The translations under genes were made by a program, and so were the position numbers. The notes beneath the pieces are model-generated. The model worked only from the letters and a program-made list of their open reading frames with translations. It was not told the origin of the DNA and did no database searches. Positions 46,467 to 56,066 of a DNA stretch of 64,000 nt are shown piece by piece. The first letter of the stretch is position 1. Each line of letters opens with the position of its first letter. Source of the stretch: Rhizobium sp. NZLR1 (GTDB lineage Bacteria > Pseudomonadota > Alphaproteobacteria > Rhizobiales > Rhizobiaceae); NCBI RefSeq assembly GCF_017357385.1, contig NZ_CP071633.1, positions 372,001 to 436,000 of the forward strand, written 5' to 3'.

Positions 46467-47537
46467 CTATGCGCGAGGATGATGTGCGACCGAAGAGAGC
46501 GTGGACGCATGCAGCGCCGAAGTCTCGGCTCTCTCAATACCGATGTCGCTTTGGCCGACCAGGTCGCCGGAAATAATCCTGTTGCTGCGTTCGAGATAAT
46601 GACCGTCAAGGAAAGAGCGATAGGCGTCTTCGATACCCTCCTTCAGACCGATCTTGGGAGACCAGCCGAGAGCGCGAAGCTTGTCGATGCTCAAGAGTTT
46701 ACGTGGCGTTCCATCTGGCTTGGTGAGGTCGTGCTTGATCTTGCCTTCGAAGCCAACGACCTTGGAGACGAGTTGTCCCAATTCGAGGATGGAAATGTCT
46801 TCGCCGGAACCGACATTCACATGACTTTCGGCGGAATAGGTCTTCATGAGATGGAGGCAGGCGTCGGCACAATCGTCAACATGCAGGAATTCGCGCCGCG
46901 GCGTGCCAGTACCCCAGATGCAGATCTCTTGCTGCTGGTTGACCTTGGCTTCATGCGCCTTGCGTATGAGCGCCGGCATGACATGGCTTGACCCGAGGTC
47001 AAAATTGTCCTCGGGACCATAAAGATTGGTCGGCATGGCCGAGATGAAATCTCTACCGTGCTGTTTGCGATAGGCGTGGCAGAGCTTTAATCCGGCAATT
47101 TTGGCGATCGCATACCATTCATTCGTGGGCTCAAGCGATCCAGTCAGAAGGGAGTCCTCCACGATCGGCTGGTCGGCGAATTTCGGATAAATGCAGGACG
47201 AGCCCAAAAACATCAGTTTTTCGACGTGAGTTCTATGGGCTGCGTGGATGACGTTCGCTTGGAGAATCAAGTTGTCGTAAAGAAAGTCGGCCGGATAGGT
47301 AGCGTTCTCCAGAATGCCGCCGACCCTCGCCGCAGCCAGGAAGACGGCGTCGGGACGATTCTTACTCATCCAGGCCTCCACCTGCTCCTGCCGTCTGAGG
47401 TCGACCTCGGCGCGGGTGGCCGTCAAAATCTCGCAACCCTCGGAAGCGAGACGCCGCACGATCGCAGAGCCCACCATGCCGCGGTGGCCCGCGACATAGA
47501 CCCTTTTTCCGGCAAGGCTGTAGATCACCTCAGGCAT
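46467..47537 (-). CDS. fcl: GDP-L-fucose synthase (GDP-4-keto-6-deoxy-D-mannose epimerase/reductase)
   Basis: It performs the last two steps to GDP-L-fucose with NADPH. The 356-residue protein has a Rossmann start ([20 protein letters not shown]), [12 protein letters not shown], the SSCIYP motif, the catalytic YAIAKIAG (Tyr and Lys) and [24 protein letters not shown], all diagnostic for GDP-fucose synthases. It is about 35 residues longer than E. coli Fcl, with a non-conserved C-terminal tail ([17 protein letters not shown] and on). ATG 47537 overlaps the gmd stop by eight bases, so the two are coupled. The product supplies fucose to the adjacent glycosyltransferases. Confidence 0.95.
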   Translation of the reverse strand: MPEVIYSLAGKRVYVAGHRGMVGSAIVRRLASEGCEILTATRAEVDLRRQEQVEAWMSKNRPDAVFLAAARVGGILENATYPADFLYDNLILQANVIHAAHRTHVEKLMFLGSSCIYPKFADQPIVEDSLLTGSLEPTNEWYAIAKIAGLKLCHAYRKQHGRDFISAMPTNLYGPEDNFDLGSSHVMPALIRKAHEAKVNQQQEICIWGTGTPRREFLHVDDCADACLHLMKTYSAESHVNVGSGEDISILELGQLVSKVVGFEGKIKHDLTKPDGTPRKLLSIDKLRALGWSPKIGLKEGIEDAYRSFLDGHYLERSNRIISGDLVGQSDIGIERAETSALHASTLSSVAHHPRA

Positions 47538-48633
47538 GAGCAAAGCCTTTGGTTGCGCCTAGCGACGGAACATTTCGTGCCATGACTTTCAGATCCTCGC
47601 GAACCATCTCCGCAACCAGCTGATCAAGGCTGGTCTCGTGTTTCCAGCCAAGCTTGGTGTGCGCCTTCGTCGGATCGCCGATCAAAAGATCAACTTCAGT
47701 CGGACGAAAGTAAGCTGGATCGATCTCCACCACACACTGACCGGATGTCTTATCGTATCCCTTTTCCTCAACCCCGTTCCCACGCCAATCAATTGGCATG
47801 CCCACCTTGGCAAAAGCCTTATCGACAAAGGAACGAACCGAGTGCGTTTCGCCTGTCGCCAGGACATAATCCTCCGGTTCGTCCTGTTGCAGCATCAGCC
47901 ACATGCCGCGGACATATTCTCGTGCATGTCCCCAGTCGCGCTTGGCATCCAGATTGCCGAGATAGAGCCTTTCCTGCAGGCCAAGATGGATCGCCGCCGC
48001 CGCCCGGGTGATCTTGCGTGTCACGAATGTTTCGCCGCGGATTGGGCTTTCATGATTGAACAAAATGCCGTTCGAGGCGTGCATGCCGTATGCCTCGCGA
48101 TAATTGACCACAATCCAATAGGCGTAGAGCTTGGCCGCCGCGTAGGGTGATCGGGGGTAGAAAGGCGTCGTTTCGCTCTGCGGGACTTCCTGGACTTTGC
48201 CGTAGAGCTCTGAGGTGGACGCTTGATAGAAGCGGGTCTTTTTGGTCAGCCCCAGGAGGCGAATTGCTTCAAGTAGCCGAAGAGTGCCGGTTCCATCCGC
48301 GTTAGCCGTGTATTCCGGCGTCTCGAAAGAGACTTGAACGTGGCTCTGTGCGGCGAGATTATAGATCTCGTCCGGCTGCGTTTCCTGAACGACACGGATG
48401 AGATTCGTTGAATCGGTCATGTCCCCGAAATGCAGAATAAAGCGAGGATTCTCGATGTGGGGATCCTCGTAGAGATGCTCGATACGACTGGTGTTGAAGG
48501 ACGATGAGCGTCGCTTGAGGCCGTGAACGATATAGCCCTTCTCCAAGAGCATTTCGGCCAGATACGCGCCGTCCTGACCTGTTATACCGGTAATCAGCGC
48601 AACTTTTCGGTTCTCTCTCATTCTCGTATCCAT
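47530..48633 (-). CDS. gmd: GDP-mannose 4,6-dehydratase
   Basis: It converts GDP-D-mannose to GDP-4-keto-6-deoxy-D-mannose, the substrate of the next gene. The 367-residue SDR enzyme has [23 protein letters not shown] (NADP binding), [38 protein letters not shown] and [20 protein letters not shown] with the catalytic Tyr-Lys. I choose ATG 48633, with TTGGAGGACCC upstream, over the longer frame. A good promoter lies at 48668-48696. It starts a gmd-fcl operon that is downstream of, but separately promoted from, the chain-length gene. Confidence 0.96.
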   Translation of the reverse strand: MDTRMRENRKVALITGITGQDGAYLAEMLLEKGYIVHGLKRRSSSFNTSRIEHLYEDPHIENPRFILHFGDMTDSTNLIRVVQETQPDEIYNLAAQSHVQVSFETPEYTANADGTGTLRLLEAIRLLGLTKKTRFYQASTSELYGKVQEVPQSETTPFYPRSPYAAAKLYAYWIVVNYREAYGMHASNGILFNHESPIRGETFVTRKITRAAAAIHLGLQERLYLGNLDAKRDWGHAREYVRGMWLMLQQDEPEDYVLATGETHSVRSFVDKAFAKVGMPIDWRGNGVEEKGYDKTSGQCVVEIDPAYFRPTEVDLLIGDPTKAHTKLGWKHETSLDQLVAEMVREDLKVMARNVPSLGATKGFAHA

Positions 48634-48667
48634 GGGTCCTCCAACTTGGATGCCAATGCAGAAGCAA

Positions 48668-48696
48668 ATTATGCTGTGTAGTTCGTGCAATTTCAA
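48668..48696 (-). promoter_or_regulatory. Promoter of gmd-fcl
   Basis: On the minus strand TTGAAA (48691-48696) and CATAAT (48668-48673) are separated by exactly 17 bases, in an AT-rich gap between the chain-length gene and gmd. Transcription would begin about 25-30 bases before the gmd start codon. Confidence 0.65.
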
Positions 48697-48729
48697 AAAA
48701 TGAGCATTTAATCAGTGCGTGTGATGTAT

Positions 48730-50934
48730 TCACACTTTGAGTTTGTAGTATTTCATCAGGGATTTTGAAAAAAGCTCCGAGTCGCTGAAATTATACAGTG
48801 CGTGCTTTTCGGGATTTACCTTGTTGATCGCGACAACGATTTCCGAGTTCCGCGAGCTTTTCATTTGCTGCAGGCTGAACTCGACGGCGCGGCGGCTCGT
48901 CTTTCCCCATCCAACGATTGCCAGTGTTCTTTCCGCCAGGGCAGTCAAATGCACGGTATCTGTCGAGGCGAGCACAGGCGCGCTGTCGAAGATGACAACC
49001 TGGCCGGCCGCGACCGCCATCTCGATGATTTCTGCGAGGCCGTTCGGACGGACGCGCCGCTGGAGACTGAAATTTCCAGACGGAATGAAATCGATACCGC
49101 TTGGATGGTGGTAGACGATGTCGCGGAAATCGGCTTGACCATTCAGGAATTCGTTCAATCCGTGCGTTAGCTCCGACCTGAAAAACGAATCGAGTTTTCC
49201 CCGCCGAAGGTCGCCATCGACCAGCAGCACCGGAATCGCGGCGGCGGCAAGTTCGATAGCCAGCGATCGCGCGACAAGCGACTTGCCGTCCCCGCTGTGA
49301 GCCGACGTAACGACGATGCTGTTCGGCAACTTACCGCCATTGGACTGCTTGAGTGAAAGCACCACGGTACGGATTGCTTCGTCAAACATCGGGACCGGTA
49401 TATGTGTGAACATCGTCTTCGAATGTTCCCTTCGCGCCAGACGCGGGATAAGTCCAGCCGGTATCGTGCGCGCCATTCCAGATATCTGGTCGAAGCTCCG
49501 GACCGTCCGGTCCCACATTTCGATCACGAAAGCGGCCGTTATGGCGGCCGAGATTGCGGCCAGGAGGGCGCCCACCAGATAGGAAAGCCGTCCACGTCCC
49601 TGTGATGCAAGCGGCACTGTAGCCGGTGTTAAAACTTCCAACTCCGCCCCCGGCAGCAGGGCCCTCGCGGCGAGGTCACGGCGCTGGTTCTCAAGCTTGT
49701 CGAGTGCCGTTTGTTCCTTTTCCGCGATCTTCTGAAGTCGCAACAATTCCGTCTGCACCAGCGCATCGCGTATGCGTTTTTCATTAGCAACAACCAACCT
49801 GGATTGTACTGCTTCAGCTTCATGATCAAGTGCGACGAGCTTGATCCGCATTGTCTGGAGATATTGTTTGGTCGCAAGTTCGAGATCGGCACGGGATTCT
49901 TGGATCTCTCCACGTAGCTCCACCACGGCGTCGGCATTGCCGTCATATGTCTCGAGAAGACGGGCGAGATCCTGTTCCTGTCCGCGAAGATCGCGTTGCT
50001 TTATGGCAATGCTGTCGGGGACGACGATGTTCTGCGCTGCGACCGAAGCGTTATCGGCTGTTTCCAGCGTCGAGATCGCCGCCTCTACCTCAACCCGGCT
50101 TTCTTCGATTTTCCCTTCTCGGCCAGTGAGTTCCAGAAATGACTTGATCCGTTCCTCCTGAGCGTCCTCTTTCGAGACGACGTCCATCGATTCTTGATAG
50201 TTGCGGGCAGCGTCTCGAGAAGTGTCAGCGCGAACCTGTTGTTCCGTGATGCGCTGTCGTATCCACTCTTCCGCCGCATCCAGGCGGCCACGGACACTCT
50301 CCTTCCGCTCATCGAGGTAAATGCCGATGACCCGGTTCGGAACCGCGGCTGCGAGTTCAGGATCAGTCGAATTGAAGCTGATCTGGATAACGTCACTCTT
50401 ATCTTCATGCCACACGCCGAGCGCCCTAAAATATTCCGGGATGATGGCGTTGATGTTGTCCCGTAAAGGCGAGGTGGGGTTTTTTGTGTCGAACAGGGCG
50501 CGCACCTTTGTCCGGATCCTTTCGATGAACGAGGTCTCCCGCAGCGCTGGATTGAATTCCTCCCGCACGTCAAGCTGCAGTTCGCGGACAACTCGCTCTG
50601 CGATACTTCTGGATAGAAGCCGCTCAGTCTCCGATTTCGCGTCAAGTAGATCACTGTGGTTGGCATCGTCCGTATCAAGCGATGTTGCGAGGGGCTGGTG
50701 GACAATCAACCGGGCCCAGCCCTGGTAGGTGGGCTTCAGCCCAAAGATCATAATCGCCGCGGGCGCCATGAGCAGCATGGTTATCGTGATGATCATGATC
50801 ATTCTTCGGCGAACGAGACGGTAAATGGATGCCAGATCGAAGTTGTCCGCCTTGGTCTCTACCTGAAAGCGTGGGTCATAGCGCATCGGCGAGATCGGAA
50901 GATTGCGGTCCGGCGGAAGAGTGGAAATCGTCAT
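48730..50934 (-). CDS. Wzc/ExoP-type polysaccharide co-polymerase with C-terminal BY-kinase-like ATPase
   Basis: This 734-residue inner-membrane protein sets chain length and couples polymerisation to export. The first transmembrane helix is at about 45-67 (MIMIITITMLLMAPAAIMIFGL). A long periplasmic coiled coil (about 200-440) follows, then a second helix near 460-485. The cytoplasmic ATPase has SAHSGDGKSLVARSLA as Walker A (about 545) and LLVDGDLRRGKLD as Walker A-prime. VVIFDSAPVL is Walker B. The loop reads GDGKS instead of the usual GEGKS/T. The C-terminal tail has only a few tyrosines (LYNF, KYYKLKV), not a dense cluster. Its stop is at the very end of the leftward transferase run, and its start overlaps the upstream gene's stop by four bases. 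Confidence 0.9.
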   Translation of the reverse strand: MTISTLPPDRNLPISPMRYDPRFQVETKADNFDLASIYRLVRRRMIMIITITMLLMAPAAIMIFGLKPTYQGWARLIVHQPLATSLDTDDANHSDLLDAKSETERLLSRSIAERVVRELQLDVREEFNPALRETSFIERIRTKVRALFDTKNPTSPLRDNINAIIPEYFRALGVWHEDKSDVIQISFNSTDPELAAAVPNRVIGIYLDERKESVRGRLDAAEEWIRQRITEQQVRADTSRDAARNYQESMDVVSKEDAQEERIKSFLELTGREGKIEESRVEVEAAISTLETADNASVAAQNIVVPDSIAIKQRDLRGQEQDLARLLETYDGNADAVVELRGEIQESRADLELATKQYLQTMRIKLVALDHEAEAVQSRLVVANEKRIRDALVQTELLRLQKIAEKEQTALDKLENQRRDLAARALLPGAELEVLTPATVPLASQGRGRLSYLVGALLAAISAAITAAFVIEMWDRTVRSFDQISGMARTIPAGLIPRLARREHSKTMFTHIPVPMFDEAIRTVVLSLKQSNGGKLPNSIVVTSAHSGDGKSLVARSLAIELAAAAIPVLLVDGDLRRGKLDSFFRSELTHGLNEFLNGQADFRDIVYHHPSGIDFIPSGNFSLQRRVRPNGLAEIIEMAVAAGQVVIFDSAPVLASTDTVHLTALAERTLAIVGWGKTSRRAVEFSLQQMKSSRNSEIVVAINKVNPEKHALYNFSDSELFSKSLMKYYKLKV

Positions 50935-52073
50935 CGTGCGCCAACCATTGCTTGAGGTTTCGCGGAAACGGTTTCGTATAGTTTCTCGAGCGACCGCATG
51001 TAGGCCTTCATGCTGAAATGGTTGAGGTAATGCGTGCGCCCCCGGACTGAGAGGCGGATGCAGGTTTCTGGATCGGTCACCAGTTTCGCCATGGCTGCAG
51101 CCAAGGCATTCGGATCTCCGACGGGCACGAAAATCCCGGTTTCACCGTCGGTAATGACTTCGTCATGCGCTCCGACACGCGTGGTGACGACCGCGAGCCC
51201 GTGGGACAGCCCTTCGAGCAGGGCCATTGCCAGACCTTCGGCGTGCGAAGGCAGAACCAGGATATCTGCACGCGCACACAGGGCTCGCGCCTCACCGGCG
51301 TCGAGCCAGCCGGGCATCTCTACCAGATCGGAAAGCGCCATGGCGTCAGCCTGACGGCGATAATCCTCGACAGGTCCGTCGCCTGCCAGTACAGCCCGCC
51401 ACTGGAGTTCTTTCATGAGCGGGTGGCTCAGGGCCAACAAAAGCTCCGTGACGCCCTTGCGTTCGCTCAACCGGCCGAGGAATACGATCAGCGGTGTCTG
51501 GCCGACGCGAATATCGTGCGCCCCGGGATCGGGGACGCAATTATGGGCAACGACCGTGCGACGCTCGTCAACGCCCAGAAGTGTGGTCAGCGTCATGCGA
51601 TCGCGCCGGCCGAGCGCCACAACGCAATCGGCATTCTGAAACATCCGACGGATGAGCCGTTGCTGGCGCGGCGAGCGTTGCGCAAAGTCGCCGGCATAGT
51701 CGTAGTCGTGCAGGTGCAATATGTGGCAGCACCCGAACAAACGGGCAGCCTCGGTCAGGATCAGTTTTCGGGAGGTGCTGCCGCGGCCGGCGATATGGAT
51801 ATGGTGAATGCGGGCCGGCGCGACAATCCGGTCCTTTGCCATCGTCAGGATGGCGCCGAGCAGGCGTGCGGGTGACGTCACCTTGGACCATCGAGCCCCT
51901 CTGGTATCGGTGACGAAATGTTCGCTGCCGGTCTCGTTCGCTGTCTCTGTTATATAGCCGACCAGCCTGCCAATGCCGCCGCCGTTCTCGCAGCCGCCCG
52001 GAACATAGTGGCGGACGCTGGCCGTGCTCCGTAGTGCCATTCGACTTCTGTCCGTCACGGCCTCCATCAGCAT
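50931..52073 (-). CDS. Glycosyltransferase family 4
   Basis: This 380-residue GT-B enzyme adds a sugar from a nucleotide donor to the growing repeat unit. The N-terminal domain has PGGCENGGGIGRLVGYI, a glycine-rich acceptor loop. The C-terminal donor domain has LIVFLGRLSERKGVTELLLA and the EX7E motif region ADILVLPSHAEGLAMALLEGLSHGLAVVTT. It overlaps its upstream neighbour's stop (ATG 52071-52073 against TGA 52067-52069) and the downstream chain-length gene by four bases. The donor sugar is unknown. Confidence 0.88.
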   Translation of the reverse strand: MLMEAVTDRSRMALRSTASVRHYVPGGCENGGGIGRLVGYITETANETGSEHFVTDTRGARWSKVTSPARLLGAILTMAKDRIVAPARIHHIHIAGRGSTSRKLILTEAARLFGCCHILHLHDYDYAGDFAQRSPRQQRLIRRMFQNADCVVALGRRDRMTLTTLLGVDERRTVVAHNCVPDPGAHDIRVGQTPLIVFLGRLSERKGVTELLLALSHPLMKELQWRAVLAGDGPVEDYRRQADAMALSDLVEMPGWLDAGEARALCARADILVLPSHAEGLAMALLEGLSHGLAVVTTRVGAHDEVITDGETGIFVPVGDPNALAAAMAKLVTDPETCIRLSVRGRTHYLNHFSMKAYMRSLEKLYETVSAKPQAMVGAR

Positions 52074-53167
52074 GACCCGATCACCTCCCGATAAACGGCC
52101 GCGGCCTGGGCGCCGACCCGTTCAGGCGAATTCGGTCCTTTGGCCCATTCGAGCGCATTGGCGCCGAAATTGTTTCTCAGTTCGCCGTTGTCTGCCAATG
52201 TCCTGATTGCTGCCGAGAGCTCTTTGGCATCTCCGGGAGGGACCACCATTCCCAACCCGTTGGGCTGAACGGTGCCCCGCAACTCGCCGACATCCGTGAC
52301 GATCACCGGTTTGCCAAATGCGGCAGCAAGGTTGAGTACACCGCTTTGGGATGCTTCAGTATAGGGAAGCACGACAATGTCGGTGTCCAGGAAAAGCTGG
52401 GCGACCTCTGCATCCTCGATAAAACGATTGCGAATGTCGTAGCGGCCGGCATCCCCCATAAGCGGCTGGAATATCAGCGGATTGTCGCCACGGCCTGCGA
52501 CCGTGATGCGCAGGTTGGGAAGGGCGTCCTTGAGCATCGCCTCGGCCCGAACCAGATGTTCCAGGCCCTTGTAGGCGAAAATCCGTCCGAAGAGCAGGAC
52601 GCGTATGGTACCATCCGCTTCGCGCGGTGCCATCTTCTGTCGCCGCGCGAGTTCCGCATAGCGAAGGATGGAGGGATGCGACAGGACATGGACACAGTCC
52701 GGCGATTTTGAATATCGATCGAGGACAAGCCGCTTCAGTCCCTCGCCGTGGACGACAACATGTCCGGATTGTTTCACCATCAATTCGGGGGCCCAGTCGG
52801 GCAGCGTCCGCGTATCGGAATCGCCGGGATGGATTTCCACGTCATGAACGGTCGTCACAAGCGGGATCGGGCGCCAGAACGGCACGGCAAGGTTCAGCCA
52901 AAGCGTAGAATTGCTGAGGAGATGGATGAGGTTTGGCTGTTCCCGCCGGATCAGACGCGTAAGCTGGTAGAGAAACCAGGGATTGGAGAGAGAACGGTGT
53001 CTCGGCCAGTCCAGAAGGTGCAGATCGACAGCCGGATCGAAAGAAGAGGCGAGATGTGCATAGCGCCGGCGAGGCACGGCAAGCACAACGTTCAGGTGTT
53101 GGGCAACGCCGCTGGCGAAGGAGATGGTATAGTCTTCCAGTTCGGAAACCAATAGCAGCGCCTTCAT
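52067..53167 (-). CDS. Glycosyltransferase family 4
   Basis: The 366-residue GT-B enzyme begins MKALLLVSELEDYTISFASGVAQHL. The donor domain has VLLFGRIFAYKGLEHLVRAEAML and FLDTDIVVLPYTEASQSGVLNLAAAFGKPVIVTD, where the first glutamate of EX7E is kept in YTEAS. It overlaps the GT2 gene by four bases (53164-53167) and the next GT4 gene by seven, so the whole leftward run is translationally coupled. Confidence 0.88.
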   Translation of the reverse strand: MKALLLVSELEDYTISFASGVAQHLNVVLAVPRRRYAHLASSFDPAVDLHLLDWPRHRSLSNPWFLYQLTRLIRREQPNLIHLLSNSTLWLNLAVPFWRPIPLVTTVHDVEIHPGDSDTRTLPDWAPELMVKQSGHVVVHGEGLKRLVLDRYSKSPDCVHVLSHPSILRYAELARRQKMAPREADGTIRVLLFGRIFAYKGLEHLVRAEAMLKDALPNLRITVAGRGDNPLIFQPLMGDAGRYDIRNRFIEDAEVAQLFLDTDIVVLPYTEASQSGVLNLAAAFGKPVIVTDVGELRGTVQPNGLGMVVPPGDAKELSAAIRTLADNGELRNNFGANALEWAKGPNSPERVGAQAAAVYREVIGSC

Positions 53168-54114
53168 TTCGCTGCCTCCGACAAGCCGACGTCCAGGCCG
53201 AGCCGTGACAGGCCGCGCGCAGAGCGCAAACTATCGCGCGTCCGTCGGAGCAGGTTCGGTTCGCCGGCAAAGAAGAGGCCTTCGACGGCAAGCTTGAACC
53301 GGGTGCGTGTATCGGCTCCCTGCAGCTTTGCCGACGCGATGCGATAGGGATGGTGATCCGTCAGACGTAGTCTTGCCGGCAGTTGATGGGTTGAGAGAAA
53401 CAGGTTCGTCGCTTCAACGGTACGCTGCCAGTGCGTCATCCGCCTCCTTAGCGTGGTGGCATCCTCGGTCGAGCGATACCAGTTGTTATTGTGGATGCGG
53501 TAGAATCCAAGCGGATCCGGCATGGCAATGACGTCCCCCAGAAACGGATAGATCCCCACGAGCCAGGCGTCGGCCGATATGCGGAATTGTTCGGGAATGC
53601 TGCCGGCAGCATTCCATGCGCTACGCCGTACCGCGACGGCTGACGTCATCGGAAAAGGCCACCAGCCAGCCGATCTGGTGAGTAGCGGCGACAAAGCGCC
53701 CGAACACAGGGTCCGAGGGATCGGCTTGGAAGTCGGCGTGCCATCGACAAGCGTTGGCTGCAGTCGGTGATAGACGAGCGATGCTTGCGGGTTTGCGCGG
53801 AACGCTGCAGCCGTCGCCGACAGCTTGCTCGGCGCCCACCAGTCGTCAGCATCCAGAAAACAGAGGATCTCGCCCGTGCTTGATCTCACAGCGGTATTGA
53901 TCGCAGCCGCCTGTCCTGCGTTCTCCTGGAAGATCACCTTTACTCGGTTGTCATACACTTCCAGAACAGACCGCGACTGGTCGGTAGAGCCGTCATCGAC
54001 GACGATTATCTCGACGTTGCGCGCGTCCTGGCTCAACACGCTGTCTATCGCCCGCCCAACGAAGCGAGCGTAGTTGTAATTATTGATGAGGACACTGAGG
54101 GCCGGCCGCTCCAT
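53164..54114 (-). CDS. Glycosyltransferase family 2
   Basis: The 316-residue GT-A enzyme has the start PALSVLINNYNYARFVGRAIDSVLSQ, VEIIVVDDGSTDQS for nucleotide binding and EILCFLDADDWWAP with the metal-binding DxD. The C-terminal part (about 200-316) is non-catalytic and may bind the membrane or acceptor. It is followed by the two GT4 genes and the chain-length gene in one coupled run. Its ribosome-binding site is weak, so translation may depend on the small ORF just upstream. Confidence 0.9.
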   Translation of the reverse strand: MERPALSVLINNYNYARFVGRAIDSVLSQDARNVEIIVVDDGSTDQSRSVLEVYDNRVKVIFQENAGQAAAINTAVRSSTGEILCFLDADDWWAPSKLSATAAAFRANPQASLVYHRLQPTLVDGTPTSKPIPRTLCSGALSPLLTRSAGWWPFPMTSAVAVRRSAWNAAGSIPEQFRISADAWLVGIYPFLGDVIAMPDPLGFYRIHNNNWYRSTEDATTLRRRMTHWQRTVEATNLFLSTHQLPARLRLTDHHPYRIASAKLQGADTRTRFKLAVEGLFFAGEPNLLRRTRDSLRSARGLSRLGLDVGLSEAAK

Positions 54115-54123
54115 GGCGCGCGC

Positions 54124-54351
54124 TCAGGCGGGTTGCCGCGATGCGCTGCTGTGCAGCAGCGCAAAGTTGCTTGAGAGGTCGACCTTTAGGTAGCCATCGA
54201 GGCTTGGAGCCTCGGTGATGGTGATATTCAAAATACCATGTCGGCCGAACAGCATCTCGCGCAGAGCCGATGAGATCGCCGCTGACAATGCCACGACGAG
54301 CAGAGCGCCGGTCGTGTTGCATAGAGAACTAGGATCATGACGCAGAAACAT
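54124..54351 (-). CDS. Small hypothetical membrane protein
   Basis: This 75-residue frame begins at ATG 54351, with GGAAGGTTAGGA upstream. It contains one hydrophobic segment (TGALLVVALSAAISSALREMLFG, about 12-34) followed by a polar tail (HGILNITITEAPSLDGYLKV). The stop is nine bases before the GT2 start, so it may be the first gene of the leftward transferase operon and may help its translation. I recognise no family, and the gene could be spurious. Confidence 0.4.
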   Translation of the reverse strand: MFLRHDPSSLCNTTGALLVVALSAAISSALREMLFGRHGILNITITEAPSLDGYLKVDLSSNFALLHSSASRQPA

Positions 54352-54746
54352 AGTAATCCTAACCTTCCAGGCTTCGACTGCAGAGATAGCCTCTGTCAGA
54401 ATTGTTGCCTCATTGCAGTGGAACCGCGGCTTACCCACCACGCTTCACGAGAGATTCATCGCCACGGTACCGGTGAACGGACAAGCGCAACATCTGCTCT
54501 TAAGGGCAATTCGCGGGCATGAAGACCCACCTTTTGGGTAAATGCCGGCTGAAAGCTTAGGCGCAACATCGTCTTTGGGTGGAGCGAAGGTGCATTAGGC
54601 GTAGCCCGCCCTTCACTAGAACAGGTTGACCGGGGATGTGGCCGGATGATTGCTTGAGAGCAGCGCAGCCACAAAGGCCGACACCTGTTTTTTTGATCTG
54701 CCGCGATCAACAGCCGCTTGTCTGTTCAAGTCAGTCGGGACGGATA
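54352..54746. other. Divergent control region of the polysaccharide locus
   Basis: This 395-bp region lies between the leftward transferase operon and the rightward polymerase operon and should contain both promoters. GCGCAACATC occurs twice in direct orientation, near 54485 and 54561, as GCGCAACATCTGCTCTT and GCGCAACATCGTCTTTG, which might be regulator half-sites. I see no strong -35/-10 pair and no gene. Confidence 0.4.
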
Positions 54747-56066
54747 ATGAGAGTAGATAGCCTCAGAACTGCCAGCGGACCAACCATCAGTTGGCGGGCC
54801 ATAGAATGCTGGGGCGCCGGCATATCCCTTTTTCTTCAGGCAGGCGCTCTTCTGCCACTTATCCTGGCTGATGCGGACGGAACGCTCAGCGAATCTGCCA
54901 AATCTATACTGCGTCTTCCTTGCTTTCCTGTTTATGCATTTACAATCGTGATCCTGATACGCAATTTTCCGCAGTTTCTAACGGCGCTCAGACGAAATCT
55001 GATTCTTCCCCTGATGCTCGTCTTGCCGTTTTTGTCTGCCCTGTGGTCAATATCACCGCCAACGACCTTGAGGCGCGCAATCGGCCTTTTGTTTTGCATG
55101 CTTCTTTCCTATGTCCTGGCGATACGTTTCACGCCAAGGCAGCTGCTGTTCCTGCTATTTGTGACGCTTGGAGCCTGTATCGGCCTGAGTGTGGTTATCT
55201 CCGTGGTGTCACCAAGCCTCGCCAGTATGCCGGACGGTGCTATGCGGGGCGTCTTCATTCACAAGAACGTCCTGGGCTGGTACGCGGCTCTGATGATCTT
55301 GGTGGCGACGGCGGTGCTGATCGACGGCACGCTCGGTCTGCGGCGAACCGCGTTCATCTTGTTGGCGGCGGGTGTGATCTGCCTTGCAAGCTCCGGATCG
55401 ATGACCGCGATCATTGCAACGTCAGTGGCGTATTGCCTGATCGGCTTTTATTCCCTCCTGCAAAGAAGCAGCAGCATTGGCCGCGTCGTCATCGTCCTGT
55501 TTTTCGTTCAGCTGTCTGTCGGCATTCTGATTTCGCTGCACGAATTCCTGGTTCCGGCCCTTGTAGCGCTCGGCAAGGACGCGACTTTGACGGGTCGGGT
55601 GCCATTGTGGGAGCTGGTTGACCGCGAAATATCCGATCGTTGGTTGCTTGGCTACGGTTACCAGGCTTTCTGGACAGTCGCGAACCCTGAAGCGACGCAC
55701 ATCTGGTTAAAAATCGGATGGCCGGCGCCCCACGCGCATAATGGATACCGCGATATCCTGTTGAGCTTTGGCATCATTGGAATGATTCCGTTCGCTCTGA
55801 TGCTTCCCTACGCAATTCGCCAGGGCGCGTTCCTTCACTGTCATGATCCGCAGTACGGGTGGCTCTGGCTCAATGTCCTTACGATCATGATTCCGGTGAT
55901 GAATCTGACCGAGAGTATTTTTTTCGTTCAGAATGACGCCATCTTCATCCTGTTTACCACAGCCATCATCATGTTTTCGCTATACGCGCCCGTCGTTTCG
56001 ACCAGCCGTTCGCCAGCTTGGCAGGCGCCCGCGCATGGCCTTACGAGCGGGTTGCAGACATCATGA
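54747..56066 (+). CDS. O-antigen/exopolysaccharide polymerase, Wzy/ligase-like (PF04932 type)
   Basis: This 439-residue polytopic membrane protein has about ten to eleven helices. The conserved Wzy_C/WaaL-type loop is seen in MRGVFIHKNVLGWYAALMIL (mid) and in a large periplasmic loop with LTGRVPLWELVDREISDRWLLGYGY and PHAHNGYRDILLSFGIIG. These are hallmarks of enzymes that polymerise or ligate polyprenyl-linked repeats. I use ATG 54747 (CGGGACGGATA upstream). The frame before it is not membrane-like. Its stop overlaps the beta-helix gene's ATG as ATGA. With the chain-length protein it would set polymer length. Confidence 0.85.
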   Translation: MRVDSLRTASGPTISWRAIECWGAGISLFLQAGALLPLILADADGTLSESAKSILRLPCFPVYAFTIVILIRNFPQFLTALRRNLILPLMLVLPFLSALWSISPPTTLRRAIGLLFCMLLSYVLAIRFTPRQLLFLLFVTLGACIGLSVVISVVSPSLASMPDGAMRGVFIHKNVLGWYAALMILVATAVLIDGTLGLRRTAFILLAAGVICLASSGSMTAIIATSVAYCLIGFYSLLQRSSSIGRVVIVLFFVQLSVGILISLHEFLVPALVALGKDATLTGRVPLWELVDREISDRWLLGYGYQAFWTVANPEATHIWLKIGWPAPHAHNGYRDILLSFGIIGMIPFALMLPYAIRQGAFLHCHDPQYGWLWLNVLTIMIPVMNLTESIFFVQNDAIFILFTTAIIMFSLYAPVVSTSRSPAWQAPAHGLTSGLQTS